Assembly (NCBI GenBank): GCA_018711035.1 | Contig: DVIU01000117.1 | Location: 1 to 38,598, forward strand | Reading direction: 5' to 3' | From: Candidatus Scatousia excrementigallinarum | GTDB lineage: Bacteria > Cyanobacteriota > Vampirovibrionia > Gastranaerophilales > Gastranaerophilaceae | DNA: 38,598 nt | Shown here: positions 21,335 through 29,754 of the stretch, one piece after another | Numbering within the stretch: the first letter of the stretch is position 1 | How the letters are laid out: each line of letters begins with the position of its first letter | Notes under the pieces: model-generated | Database searches by the model: none | What the model saw: only the letters and a program-made list of their open reading frames with translations | What the model was told of the DNA's origin: nothing | Position numbers and translations under genes: made by a program

Positions 21335-22861
21335 ATGATGATTATTACAATAACTAAAACAAGCGCGATTTGCTCGGCAGGAGAAAATTTAGACGAAATT
21401 TTCTCTAATCTTGCTGCGGGAAAATTGACGGATTTAAAAATTACCGCAGAACTGCCGGAGATTAGTAATGAAAAATACAATCTCAGGTGTAATCAAATTC
21501 TTCTCCACTGCGTAAATCAAATCAGTTCGGAAATCGAAACACTTATAAAAAAATACGGCAGGAAAAATGTCGGCGTGGTTATCGCAACAACAAACACAGG
21601 AATTGATAAGTTTGAAGAAAACGGCGACGCTGAATTTTTAAAAATGAGCAACCCCGCCGAATTTCTCAAAGATTATCTCGGGCTTGAAGGTTTTTTCTGC
21701 GGTGTATCAACTGCTTGTTCATCAGGTATTAAAGTTTTTTCAACTGCCAAAAGGCTTATGGAAAGCGGTGTCTGTGACGCTGTAATCGCAGGCGGAACAG
21801 ATGAAATTTCAAAGTTTCCGACAGCAGGATTTGCCGCACTTGAAGTTCTCTCAAACGAGCGTTCCATACCTTTTTCAAAAAACCGAAAAGGTATGAACAT
21901 AGGAGAAGCCGGCGCAATATTTTTGCTTGAAAAAGACTCCTGCGGTATACAAATTCTCGGCATAGGCGAAACCTCAGATGCCTACCATGCAGCAACTCCT
22001 GACCCAGAAGGCTCGCAGGCAGCAAATGCAATGAAACTTGCACTGGATGAAGCCGGCCTCAAGCCTCAGGATATAGATTACATTAATCTTCACGGTACCG
22101 GAACCGTTTCCAACGATATTATGGAAGCAAATGCGGTTTACAAAATTTTCGGCTGCGGAACCCAGGTAAGTTCGACAAAACCGCTCACGGGGCATTGTCT
22201 CGGGGCTTCTGCGAGTATTGAAGCTGCCATTTGCTGTGCAGCTCTGGAGAAAAATATTCTTCTGCCGCATATTTACGACGGAGAATATGACAACACGCTT
22301 CCACCGCTTAATCTTGTACATAAAGGTCAAAAAGCCCCGCGTCTGGAAAATGTTATGTGCAATGCTTTCGGTTTCGGCGGCACAAACGCTGTTCTTATTC
22401 TCGGCAAGCAAAAACCACATAAACATTACGATTTGGAAAATATTCTCCCGCACAATCACCCGATGATTTTGATTGATGATATTGATGAAGTTAATCTCGG
22501 CGAAGGCTATGTATGCGCAAGAGTAACCATACGTGAAGACAGCCTTTTCTTTGACAGGGAACTTGACGGAATTTCATACATTACGGGAATTGAGTTTATG
22601 GCACAAACTATCGGCTGCTACGCTTATTTTAAACGCGGCGGTGGCAACCCGAAAATAGGTTTTCTTCTCGGAACACGTTCTTACAAATGCGACATTGACA
22701 GGTTTAAAATTGGTGAAACATACATAATTAAGGCAAAAGAAATTTTCGGCGATAATCAGCTTGTCTCGTTTGAGTGTTTTATTTATAATAATAATATAGA
22801 GTGCGCAAGTGCAATGGTAAATGTTTACCAGCCCGAAAACGCCTCTGAATTTCTGGAATAA
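21335..22861 (+). CDS. apeO: Ketosynthase fused to a hot-dog dehydratase (ApeO-ApeP fusion)
   Basis: 508 residues. Residues 1-360 are a complete KAS-II-type ketosynthase with Cys128 (GVSTACSSG), His253 (NLHGTGTVSND), His287 (TGHCLGAS) and the GFGGTNA end. Residues ~366-508 are a FabZ-like hot-dog domain: LPHNHPMILIDDIDEV, then ISYITGIEFMAQTIGCYAYF with Glu420 at the position of the FabZ catalytic Glu. The FabZ G-H-F block reads DREL, so the catalytic His is missing. ApeO elongates ACP-bound chains with malonyl-ACP. ApeP dehydrates the hydroxy intermediate with ApeI. A single unbroken ORF joins both. GAGGA precedes the ATG pair. The second ATG at 21338 is equally possible. Confidence 0.88.
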   Translation: MMIITITKTSAICSAGENLDEIFSNLAAGKLTDLKITAELPEISNEKYNLRCNQILLHCVNQISSEIETLIKKYGRKNVGVVIATTNTGIDKFEENGDAEFLKMSNPAEFLKDYLGLEGFFCGVSTACSSGIKVFSTAKRLMESGVCDAVIAGGTDEISKFPTAGFAALEVLSNERSIPFSKNRKGMNIGEAGAIFLLEKDSCGIQILGIGETSDAYHAATPDPEGSQAANAMKLALDEAGLKPQDIDYINLHGTGTVSNDIMEANAVYKIFGCGTQVSSTKPLTGHCLGASASIEAAICCAALEKNILLPHIYDGEYDNTLPPLNLVHKGQKAPRLENVMCNAFGFGGTNAVLILGKQKPHKHYDLENILPHNHPMILIDDIDEVNLGEGYVCARVTIREDSLFFDRELDGISYITGIEFMAQTIGCYAYFKRGGGNPKIGFLLGTRSYKCDIDRFKIGETYIIKAKEIFGDNQLVSFECFIYNNNIECASAMVNVYQPENASEFLE

Positions 22862-22873
22862 ACGGAGAGTGTG

Positions 22874-23605
22874 ATGGAAGAAAAACAGGTCTTGATTACC
22901 GGTTCAAGCCGCGGTATCGGCAGAGAAACAGCCTTGTATCTCGCAAAAAACGGATATTACATAGTACTTCATTGTAATAAAAATACAAAAATGGCAGAAG
23001 CAGTTTTAGCCGAAATCAAAGCAGCAGGCGCAAAGGGAAGAATTTTGCAGTTCAACGTCAAAGACCGTGAAGAATGCAGAAAAGTTCTTGAAAAAGATAT
23101 TGAAGCAAACGGCGTTTATTACGGTGTAGTTCTGAATGCCGGAATTGCACGCGACAATGTTTTTCCTGTTATGGAAGACAGTGAATGGGATGATGTTATA
23201 GGCACCAATCTCGGCGGGTTTTATAATGTTTTAAAACCGATTGTAATGCCGATGATTGAAGCAAGAATTAAGGGAAGGATTATTGCAATGTCTTCTGTTT
23301 CGGGACTTTGCGGAAACCGCGGACAGGTAAATTACAGTGCTTCCAAGGCAGGAATTATCGGTGCAGTAAAAGCATTGAGTCTTGAACTTGCAAAACGCGG
23401 AATTACGGTCAACGCAATCGCTCCTGGGGTTATCGAGACTGATATGACGCAGGATTTGCCTGTAGATGAGGTTAGGAAAATGATTCCTATGAAACGCTTC
23501 GGCAAACCGAAGGAAGTTGCCAGCCTTGTTAATTATCTAATGAGTGAGGACGCCTCTTATATCACGGGTCAGGTTATTTCTGTAAACGGAGGATTGTATC
23601 TGTGA
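22874..23605 (+). CDS. apeQ: 3-ketoacyl-ACP reductase (FabG-like, ApeQ)
   Basis: 243 residues, a short-chain dehydrogenase/reductase: TGSSRGIGRETA (NADPH loop), LNAGIARDN, MSSVSGLCGNRGQVNYSASKAG with the Ser-Tyr-Lys catalytic set, and the C-terminal YITGQVISVNGG of FabG. It reduces the 3-keto group after each elongation. I use ATG 22874 because GGAG lies 6 nt before it, whereas the ORF-track start at 22871 is a GTG. It sits 12 nt after the ketosynthase fusion and overlaps the next ketosynthase by 4 nt. Confidence 0.92.
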   Translation: MEEKQVLITGSSRGIGRETALYLAKNGYYIVLHCNKNTKMAEAVLAEIKAAGAKGRILQFNVKDREECRKVLEKDIEANGVYYGVVLNAGIARDNVFPVMEDSEWDDVIGTNLGGFYNVLKPIVMPMIEARIKGRIIAMSSVSGLCGNRGQVNYSASKAGIIGAVKALSLELAKRGITVNAIAPGVIETDMTQDLPVDEVRKMIPMKRFGKPKEVASLVNYLMSEDASYITGQVISVNGGLYL

Positions 23606-24828
23606 AAAGAGTTGTAGTTACAGGAATGTCGCAAATAAGCCCGCTCGGAGCCAATCGTGAGGACGCTTTTAAACGTCTTCTCGAAATGAAAAACCGCGTA
23701 AAATACCTGCCTGAACTTGAACAGTACACAAGGCTCAATACAAAACTTGCTGCACCGGCAGATGAATTTGTAATCCCTTCGCATTACAACAGAAAAGTTC
23801 TTCGCACAATGGGGCGTGTTGGAGTTCTAAGCGTTGCAAGCGCGGAAGATGCATTGAAAGACGCCGGACTTCTCGGAAATGATATTATTACAAACGGTCA
23901 GACAGGTGTAAGCTACGGGTCTTCGTCAGGGTCACTGGACAGTATTATAGAATTTTATTCAATGATGGTTGACAAAGAAGTTAAAGGGGTTACGTCGGGA
24001 AGTTATGTAAAAATGATGGCTCAGACCTGCTGTGTTAATATATCGCTTTATTTCAAAACAACCGGACGCCTTATACCGACATCAACCGCCTGTACTTCGG
24101 GTTCTATGGGAATAGGATACGCTTATGAAGCGATTAAAAACGGCTACCAGACAGTTATGATTGCGGGCGGAGCAGATGAACTTCATCCGACGCAAATTGC
24201 AATTTTCGATACGCTTTATGCCACCAGTCAGAAAAATTCCGCGCCCGAACTTACTCCGTCCCCTTTTGATAAAGACAGAGACGGTCTGGTAATCGGCGAA
24301 GGTGCCGGAACTATGATTCTTGAAGAATACGAACACGCTAAAAAACGCGGCGCAAAAATTTACGCGGAAGTCATTGGCTTTGGCACAAGCACCGACGGCA
24401 CTCATATCACCAGCCCTAACCGCGATAAAATGAAATCCGCGCTTGAGCTTGCCCTGAAAGACGCCAACATTTCTCCCGATGAGATAGGTTATGTTAATGC
24501 TCACGGCACAGCAACAATTCAAGGCGATTTAGCAGAATCAAATGCGACTTACGATATTTTTAAACGACCTGTTCCGACAAGTTCCATAAAAAGCTATACA
24601 GGCCACACTCTAGGCGCCTGCGGAGCAGTAGAAGCAATCTTAACTCTTGATATGACTCACAAAAACTGGTTCTGCCCGACAATCAATCTCGCCACCGTTG
24701 ATGAAGAATGCGGGAAACTCGATTATATCAAAAGCGAAGGCCGTGAAATTAATACAAACATTGTTATGTCAAATAACTTTGCTTTCGGCGGCATTAATAC
24801 TTCACTGATATTTAAGGTACATATTTAA
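23602..24828 (+). CDS. apeR: Beta-ketoacyl-ACP synthase (FabF-like, ApeR)
   Basis: 408 residues, full KAS-II layout: TSTACTSGSMG (Cys), NAHGTATIQGD (His), KSYTGHTLGACGAVEA (His) and NNFAFGGINTSL. In APE systems this second, homodimeric ketosynthase makes the first condensation or short intermediates, and the ApeO:ApeC pair continues. The start overlaps the reductase stop (GTGA). Its 3' end overlaps the convergent periplasmic-protein gene by 17 nt. No terminator is visible there. Confidence 0.9.
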   Translation: MKRVVVTGMSQISPLGANREDAFKRLLEMKNRVKYLPELEQYTRLNTKLAAPADEFVIPSHYNRKVLRTMGRVGVLSVASAEDALKDAGLLGNDIITNGQTGVSYGSSSGSLDSIIEFYSMMVDKEVKGVTSGSYVKMMAQTCCVNISLYFKTTGRLIPTSTACTSGSMGIGYAYEAIKNGYQTVMIAGGADELHPTQIAIFDTLYATSQKNSAPELTPSPFDKDRDGLVIGEGAGTMILEEYEHAKKRGAKIYAEVIGFGTSTDGTHITSPNRDKMKSALELALKDANISPDEIGYVNAHGTATIQGDLAESNATYDIFKRPVPTSSIKSYTGHTLGACGAVEAILTLDMTHKNWFCPTINLATVDEECGKLDYIKSEGREINTNIVMSNNFAFGGINTSLIFKVHI

Positions 24829-25519
24829 CCTCAAAAATATCAGACGGGTCAATTTTTGCCTGACCGCCTTTAATTAGCATAAACAAATACCCCGTGCCGG
24901 GAATGAAAGTTCCGATTGAGTATTTGAGCGCACCTGCAAGCCCCATAAGATTGTATCCGGATTTGACAACATCACCTTCAATTTTTCTTTTGTCAAGGCC
25001 TTCAACTTCAAAATGCGAGATAATCAAATCCGCAGGAACTCCCATAAACCCCCTCGGTGAAATAGTTTCAACTCTTGCAGTACCGATTGTGCCATGAGAA
25101 ACAAGCTTCTTTTTACCGTCATATATATCGTGTACCACAACAAACTTAACAATCTGGCCTTCTGTGTTGTTAACTCCCTTTGTTGAAATTCTTTCTAAAA
25201 ATTTTATTCTCAAAGGAAAATACTTTATTTTTGTGTAATCATAATTCAAATTCGCTTCCGGATACTTGCTGCTAACTTTTTGCAAATAAAGCTTTACAAT
25301 TCCATCCTGTATATGCAAAGGCTTGTAATATACTTTTGCAGGTATTTCTTTTCTTACAACTAAATCATTATAATGAATCTCAACCGGCAACGGATAAACA
25401 TTGCTGACATCTTGCATTGTTGTTTCAACAAGTTCATCATTTATAATTTCAGGCCTGTATTCCGCTGCAAAACAAGGTATTGCAGCAAGGCTCATTAGCG
25501 CAAGCAAATATTTAATCAT
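24812..25519 (-). CDS. Secreted/periplasmic protein of unknown function
   Basis: 235 residues with a signal peptide (MIKYLLALMSLAAIPCFAAE). The mature part is a beta-rich stretch of roughly 150 residues (VEIHYNDLVVRKEIPAKVYY, IKYFPLRIKFLERISTKGVN) followed by a Gly-rich hydrophobic patch (YNLMGLAGALKYSIGTFIPG). No catalytic motif is visible and I do not recognise the family. It is translationally coupled to the M48 protease (8-nt overlap), so it may be the protease's partner or substrate at the cell envelope. Confidence 0.7.
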   Translation of the reverse strand: MIKYLLALMSLAAIPCFAAEYRPEIINDELVETTMQDVSNVYPLPVEIHYNDLVVRKEIPAKVYYKPLHIQDGIVKLYLQKVSSKYPEANLNYDYTKIKYFPLRIKFLERISTKGVNNTEGQIVKFVVVHDIYDGKKKLVSHGTIGTARVETISPRGFMGVPADLIISHFEVEGLDKRKIEGDVVKSGYNLMGLAGALKYSIGTFIPGTGYLFMLIKGGQAKIDPSDIFEVKYVP

Positions 25520-26204
25520 AATTTATATTTTCCCTTGAATGGCTTTCAATCTTACGCTGTAATTTTCGTCTGTTATCCTGAGAATTTAATAGGAAGTTCT
25601 GGTAATAAATATCTTCAATATACTTGTTATTCTTTAAAAATTCAGGATACTTATAGTAAATATACTCATAAATATAGGCCATTCTCCTTGAAGTCAAAGG
25701 ATGTGTTGCGAAAAATTCATACCTGTCCTGAGCAAAAGTTTTATTCATCATAACAATCATTGCCACAGGATTATAACCGGCATTGACCATGAAATCTATT
25801 GCTCTTTTATCAGCCTTTCTTTCAAATTTTCTCGGTGTGAATAAAGTCGGCAGACAGGAGAATGTTCCACGAAAAATACCGTTGTAATAATCAATTCCGT
25901 GAGAAATTTCATGTGCAAGAATTGCGGCAACCATATCTTCATCAGTTGTATAATTCATTATTCCGTCATAAATTACAATGTGTCTTCCATGGTAGTGTGT
26001 AACTGCGTTAACAATATTTTTACTGTCATACTGGAACACCATTCGCTCTTTAATTCTGTTTGAATTCAGTAATCTGAATCCGACCTTGCTGACAAATTCC
26101 TGCTTTTCCTGACGTGATTTTAATTCGGCAGGGTTCTGCGAAGCACTCACAGGCAAAATCCCTAACATAATTATGCATATAACACTTATCAAAATTTTTC
26201 TCAT
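25512..26204 (-). CDS. M48-family metalloprotease, periplasmic
   Basis: About 230 residues with a signal peptide (MRKILISVICIIMLGILPVS). MVAAILAHEISHGIDYYNG carries the zinc-binding HExxH, and FERKADKRAIDFMVNAGYNP supplies the third ligand Glu/Asp region. FFATHPLTSRRMAYIYEY is the conserved H-P-x-x-x-x-R segment of M48 (Oma1/BepA/LoiP-like) proteases. It has no TPR tail, so it is closer to LoiP/YcaL than BepA. Such enzymes degrade misassembled outer-membrane proteins. I use ATG 26204 (GAGG 7 nt upstream) over ATG 26210. The following gene overlaps its end. Confidence 0.87.
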   Translation of the reverse strand: MRKILISVICIIMLGILPVSASQNPAELKSRQEKQEFVSKVGFRLLNSNRIKERMVFQYDSKNIVNAVTHYHGRHIVIYDGIMNYTTDEDMVAAILAHEISHGIDYYNGIFRGTFSCLPTLFTPRKFERKADKRAIDFMVNAGYNPVAMIVMMNKTFAQDRYEFFATHPLTSRRMAYIYEYIYYKYPEFLKNNKYIEDIYYQNFLLNSQDNRRKLQRKIESHSRENINYD

Positions 26205-26265
26205 AATCATACCTCTTAATTCCTAATAAGGATATTATCAGAAATTATATCAAAGAGGCAATTTA

Positions 26266-26859
26266 TTAAGCAAAATGTTTATTAAGCACTTTTTTAACAG
26301 CATCGTCAATCGGCTTAACACATGCAAGCAACACGCCTATGCTCATTCCGGAAACAGCTATATTTTTATAACCGCTCTGATTATTTTTATCAAATCTTCT
26401 GATAAACTTATCTACCTCAGGCATTTTGGCTGTCTGCTTTGCAAATGCTGTTTTCATGGCTTTCGGCAATTTTTCTATTGCTTTTGAAGCACCTGCACGT
26501 GCAGTTTTAAGCATTAAAAACGGTATTAAAAAACTTGCAATTCCCTGAAAAGCCAGTTCCTTAGCAAGATTATCCTTTTTATTTCCGTTATTTAAAGCAA
26601 GCAACGTATAAGAAACTGCCGGAATCCATGATAAACGGGCCATAACATTACCTATTACGGGACGCATAGCTTCACCGACATCATTACTGTAGACCATTAG
26701 TTTCAAAGGATACTTATGCCATATATTTGCTTTTTCTACTGACTTGTACAGCACTCTTGGCACATGTGATGTAAAATTCTCTGTAGTATAAGGATTATGT
26801 ATTAATTTATGGTTATATATAGTGTTCTTATTGTTATTTATGTTTACTTCATTAATCAT
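26266..26859 (-). CDS. Unknown 197-residue membrane protein with F-x-S/G N-terminal tail
   Basis: No family recognised. An Asn-rich N-terminal tail of about 35 residues (INEVNINNNKNTIYNHKLIH, then ENFTS) is followed by a polar segment. Three hydrophobic Gly/Ala-rich stretches come next: IGNVMARLSWIPAVSYTLLA, FQGIASFLIPFLMLKTARAG and ISGM-type IAVSGMSIGVLLACVKPIDD, with Lys-rich loops. The design resembles the 340-aa and 512-aa proteins. The promoter region holds a 7-bp-arm palindrome between a TTGACT -35 and a weak -10. Confidence 0.65.
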   Translation of the reverse strand: MINEVNINNNKNTIYNHKLIHNPYTTENFTSHVPRVLYKSVEKANIWHKYPLKLMVYSNDVGEAMRPVIGNVMARLSWIPAVSYTLLALNNGNKKDNLAKELAFQGIASFLIPFLMLKTARAGASKAIEKLPKAMKTAFAKQTAKMPEVDKFIRRFDKNNQSGYKNIAVSGMSIGVLLACVKPIDDAVKKVLNKHFA

Positions 26860-26921
26860 ATCTCAACACCTGAATAAAAAGTGTATATTGAACATTTATT
26901 AATTCATTCATACATTTAAAC

Positions 26922-26938
26922 ACTAAATCTAATTTAGT
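26922..26938. promoter_or_regulatory. Palindromic operator-like site
   Basis: ACTAAAT-CTA-ATTTAGT is a perfect 7-bp inverted repeat. On the minus strand it lies within the spacer after a TTGACT (26936-26941) upstream of the 197-aa membrane-protein gene. The binding protein is unknown. Confidence 0.4.
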
Positions 26939-26980
26939 CAACCCTCGGACTTAACAAAACTTCACATATACCCCGGACAC

Positions 26981-27027
26981 TTGACAGAGAGATTGTACTA
27001 TTATATATTGGTTGTACATACAACCAA
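26981..27027 (+). promoter_or_regulatory. MarR-operon promoter with perfect palindromic operator
   Basis: TTGACA (26981-26986), 17 nt and TATATT (27004-27009). The 20-bp site TTGGTTGTA-CA-TACAACCAA (27008-27027) has perfect 9-bp arms and covers the end of the -10 and the start site, where a MarR-type repressor would block polymerase. This is the expected autoregulatory arrangement for the gene 27 nt downstream. Confidence 0.8.
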
Positions 27028-27053
27028 TACGCACAACAACATAGGTTTTAAAT

Positions 27054-27536
27054 ATGGAAATCGATCTTAATAAATTAGATAAAAAAGAATTTTTAAACAG
27101 AATGATTATTCCGCATATAGCATTAACAACTTTCAAGTACCGTGCCCGCGCTGCATCTATATTAAAAAAGATACATGCAGATATAACCATTGACCAGGCA
27201 ATCATTCTGAAACTTCTGACGGTATACGGCGATATGAACCAGCAGGAGATAGCCGGGTGTTTATACAAAGATAAATCTAATCTCAGCCGAATGTGTGAAC
27301 TTCTGGAATCAAGAGGTTATGTAACAAGACGTCCTGATATGAAAAACAACAGGGTAGTAAAAATTTTAACTATAACTGATAAAGGAAAGCTTTATATGAA
27401 CAAAATGCAGAAAGTGGCAGAACATCTCCACTCAATGGCAACCGATGGACTTACTCAAGATGAAATAGAAACGCTCAGACGGGTTACATTAAAAATAAGA
27501 GAAAATCTTAATAAAGATATTGAGGGTATACTATGA
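27054..27536 (+). CDS. MarR-family transcriptional regulator
   Basis: 160 residues, winged helix: ITIDQAIILKLLTVYGDMNQQEIAGCLYKDKSNLSRMCELLESRGY, then RRPDMKNNRVVKILTITDKG as the wing with the D-x-R/N-x-x-x-V/L-x-L-T motif. It is the first gene of the exporter operon and its ATGA overlap couples it to the outer-membrane factor gene. It probably represses the operon at the palindrome and is released by a substrate of the pump. No conserved Cys for redox sensing stands out in the dimer region. Confidence 0.93.
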   Translation: MEIDLNKLDKKEFLNRMIIPHIALTTFKYRARAASILKKIHADITIDQAIILKLLTVYGDMNQQEIAGCLYKDKSNLSRMCELLESRGYVTRRPDMKNNRVVKILTITDKGKLYMNKMQKVAEHLHSMATDGLTQDEIETLRRVTLKIRENLNKDIEGIL

Positions 27537-28894
27537 GAAAATTAATTATAGCACTCATCACATTTATTTTTATTATAAACAGTTCTGCTTATGCCTTCTC
27601 TTTTAAAAAGAACAATCATAATCCGCTGAATGTTCAGGAAAAGACTGAATACGTAAATATGTGCTTCTGGGATAAATTTCAGGATGAATATTTAAATTAT
27701 TACATTACCGAAGCAATAAGAAACAATCCTGACGCCAGAAAAGCAAGCTGGCAGGTCGAAGAATACCGTCAGAATGTAAAGTATTCTTTCGGGCAGGAGC
27801 TACCGTCTTTAAGTGTTTCAGCGAATTATGCAGGAATCCATGTACCGCGGTTTGATAATTTTGAACTTGACCAGAACGCATTTATCCTTCCTTTCATTGC
27901 AAGTTATGAACCGGACTTTCTTTTGAAAAACCGTGACAGAACAAAATCCGTTAAAAAAGCTTACGAAACTGAAAAATATCTGGAAAAATCCGTCTATATA
28001 TCACTCGCAAGCGATGTTGCCACGGCTTATGTTAATGTAATACTGTACGATAAACTTATATCATATCAAAATGAAATCATAAAAATAAAACAGGCTGAAA
28101 CTGAAAGAGTAATAAAAAAATTTCAGCATGGAATAATAGACCGCAGAGAATACAACGCAATTTTAAAAGAATATGAAACTGCAAAAAATAATCTTGAAAC
28201 TTATGAAAAAAACAGAATTACGGCACTAACGCAGCTTGCAGTTCTTGCAGGAATTTCTGCTGACTGTGCAAAAGATTTAAAAAGAAGCGACTTTGACTCG
28301 TTTGACTACCACGGCAAAATCCCGGCACAAATATTGTCCGATGTAATCTTTTCACGTCCGGATGTAATGGCTGCCGAAAAAAATCTCGAAAAAGCTAAAA
28401 TAGATATCAGAGTTGCAAGAAAAGAATTTCTGCCAGGCTTCAGAATAACAGGGATTTACGCATTCAACACAATTGCCCCCGGAAACTTTTTTAGCTGGGA
28501 ATCAACTCTGGCAGCAGTTCTAGCCGGTGCAACACAGGACATATTTAAAGGCGGACAAAAACTTGCTAACCTTAGAATCCAAAAAGCAAAATATGAACAG
28601 CTTTTTGAAGATTACAGAAAAACTGACTTGAACGCTGTTAAAGAAATTAACGATGCACTTTGCATTATCAAAACCGATACTGAAATTGACAAAAATACAA
28701 TAAATTATCTTAATATTCAAAAAAATGATTTTATACTTATGCAAAAGAAATTCTCACGCGGAATTTCAGCTTATACGGATATTTTGAACGAACAGGAAAA
28801 ACTTTTTCTCGCCGCACAAAATCAAACTCAAACCAAAGCCGCAAGACTTGTAAACTATTTCACATTATATAAAGCCGTCGGAGGACAATTATGA
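27533..28894 (+). CDS. TolC/OprM-like outer-membrane efflux channel
   Basis: 453 residues with a signal peptide (MRKLIIALITFIFIINSSAYA) and no lipobox Cys. Two long helical repeats are visible: NNPDARKASWQVEEYRQNVK with SLSVSANYAG, and later RPDVMAAEKNLEKAKIDIRVARKEFLPGFRITG, the hallmark of OMF proteins (the R-P-D-V/I-x-x-A-E motif). It would form a trimeric channel in the outer membrane. It overlaps both the MarR gene and the adaptor gene by 4 nt, giving a complete tripartite pump. Confidence 0.9.
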   Translation: MRKLIIALITFIFIINSSAYAFSFKKNNHNPLNVQEKTEYVNMCFWDKFQDEYLNYYITEAIRNNPDARKASWQVEEYRQNVKYSFGQELPSLSVSANYAGIHVPRFDNFELDQNAFILPFIASYEPDFLLKNRDRTKSVKKAYETEKYLEKSVYISLASDVATAYVNVILYDKLISYQNEIIKIKQAETERVIKKFQHGIIDRREYNAILKEYETAKNNLETYEKNRITALTQLAVLAGISADCAKDLKRSDFDSFDYHGKIPAQILSDVIFSRPDVMAAEKNLEKAKIDIRVARKEFLPGFRITGIYAFNTIAPGNFFSWESTLAAVLAGATQDIFKGGQKLANLRIQKAKYEQLFEDYRKTDLNAVKEINDALCIIKTDTEIDKNTINYLNIQKNDFILMQKKFSRGISAYTDILNEQEKLFLAAQNQTQTKAARLVNYFTLYKAVGGQL

Positions 28895-29754
28895 AAAAAA
28901 TAAAAGTCTTAACAATTTTAATAATAATACTGGCAATTATATGCGCAGGAATTTATTATTACAAAATTTACAATAAAAAAACAAATGAATTGACCCTTTA
29001 CGGAAATGTAGAAATCCGTCAGGTAGATTTGAGTTTTCAGGTTGCCGGAAGGATATTGAAAATGCTTAAAGAAGAAGGAGACAGCGTTAAAGGCGGTGAA
29101 CTCGTCGCAATAATGGATGATAGAGATTATAAAGCCGATTTTGATAAAAATTCGGCAGAGGTCGAAAGAACAAAAGCAATCAGCGAGAATGCCGCTTCAC
29201 AATATGAAAGACAGGCTCCGCTGTGCACTGATGACACTGTTTCAAAACAGGATTGTGATACTTTGCTTAATAACAAAAAAGAAACTCTCGCAGCATACAA
29301 CTCAGCAGTTGCCTCAAAACAGGATTCAAAAAACAAACTTGATTATACAAAAGTCTACGCACCGGAAGAAGGAATAATAACCACCCGTATTCAGGAACCC
29401 GGTGCAAACGTAACTGTGGGACAGCCTGTTTATACTCTGTCAAAAAGCAAACCGGTATGGATACGCGCCTATATTCCTGAAACACAACTCGGGAATATTA
29501 AGTACGGCATGCAGGCAAAAGTTCTGACAGATAGTATTAATCCTGCTACCGGCAAAAACAGAGAATATAACGGCTGGGTGGGGTATATATCACCGGTCGC
29601 GGAATTTACGCCCAAAACAGTTCAGACAGAAGATTTAAGAACAGATCTGGTCTACAGAATCAGAGTTTATGTCAATGATATTGACCCTTATTTAAGACAG
29701 GGCATGCCTACAACTATAAAAATTAATCTTGACGGAAATAATAAGAATGAATAA
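28891..29754 (+). CDS. HlyD-family periplasmic adaptor (YbhG/YhiI-like)
   Basis: 287 residues with one N-terminal membrane anchor (VLTILIIILAIICAGIYYY). The lipoyl half-motifs are GNVEIRQVDLSFQVAGRILK and KVYAPEEGIITTRIQEPGANVTVG, around a short coiled-coil hairpin (residues ~75-150). The beta-barrel segment follows. It links the ABC-2 permeases to the outer-membrane factor. The organisation fits the E. coli YbhG-YbhFSR exporter. Confidence 0.9.
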   Translation: MKKIKVLTILIIILAIICAGIYYYKIYNKKTNELTLYGNVEIRQVDLSFQVAGRILKMLKEEGDSVKGGELVAIMDDRDYKADFDKNSAEVERTKAISENAASQYERQAPLCTDDTVSKQDCDTLLNNKKETLAAYNSAVASKQDSKNKLDYTKVYAPEEGIITTRIQEPGANVTVGQPVYTLSKSKPVWIRAYIPETQLGNIKYGMQAKVLTDSINPATGKNREYNGWVGYISPVAEFTPKTVQTEDLRTDLVYRIRVYVNDIDPYLRQGMPTTIKINLDGNNKNE

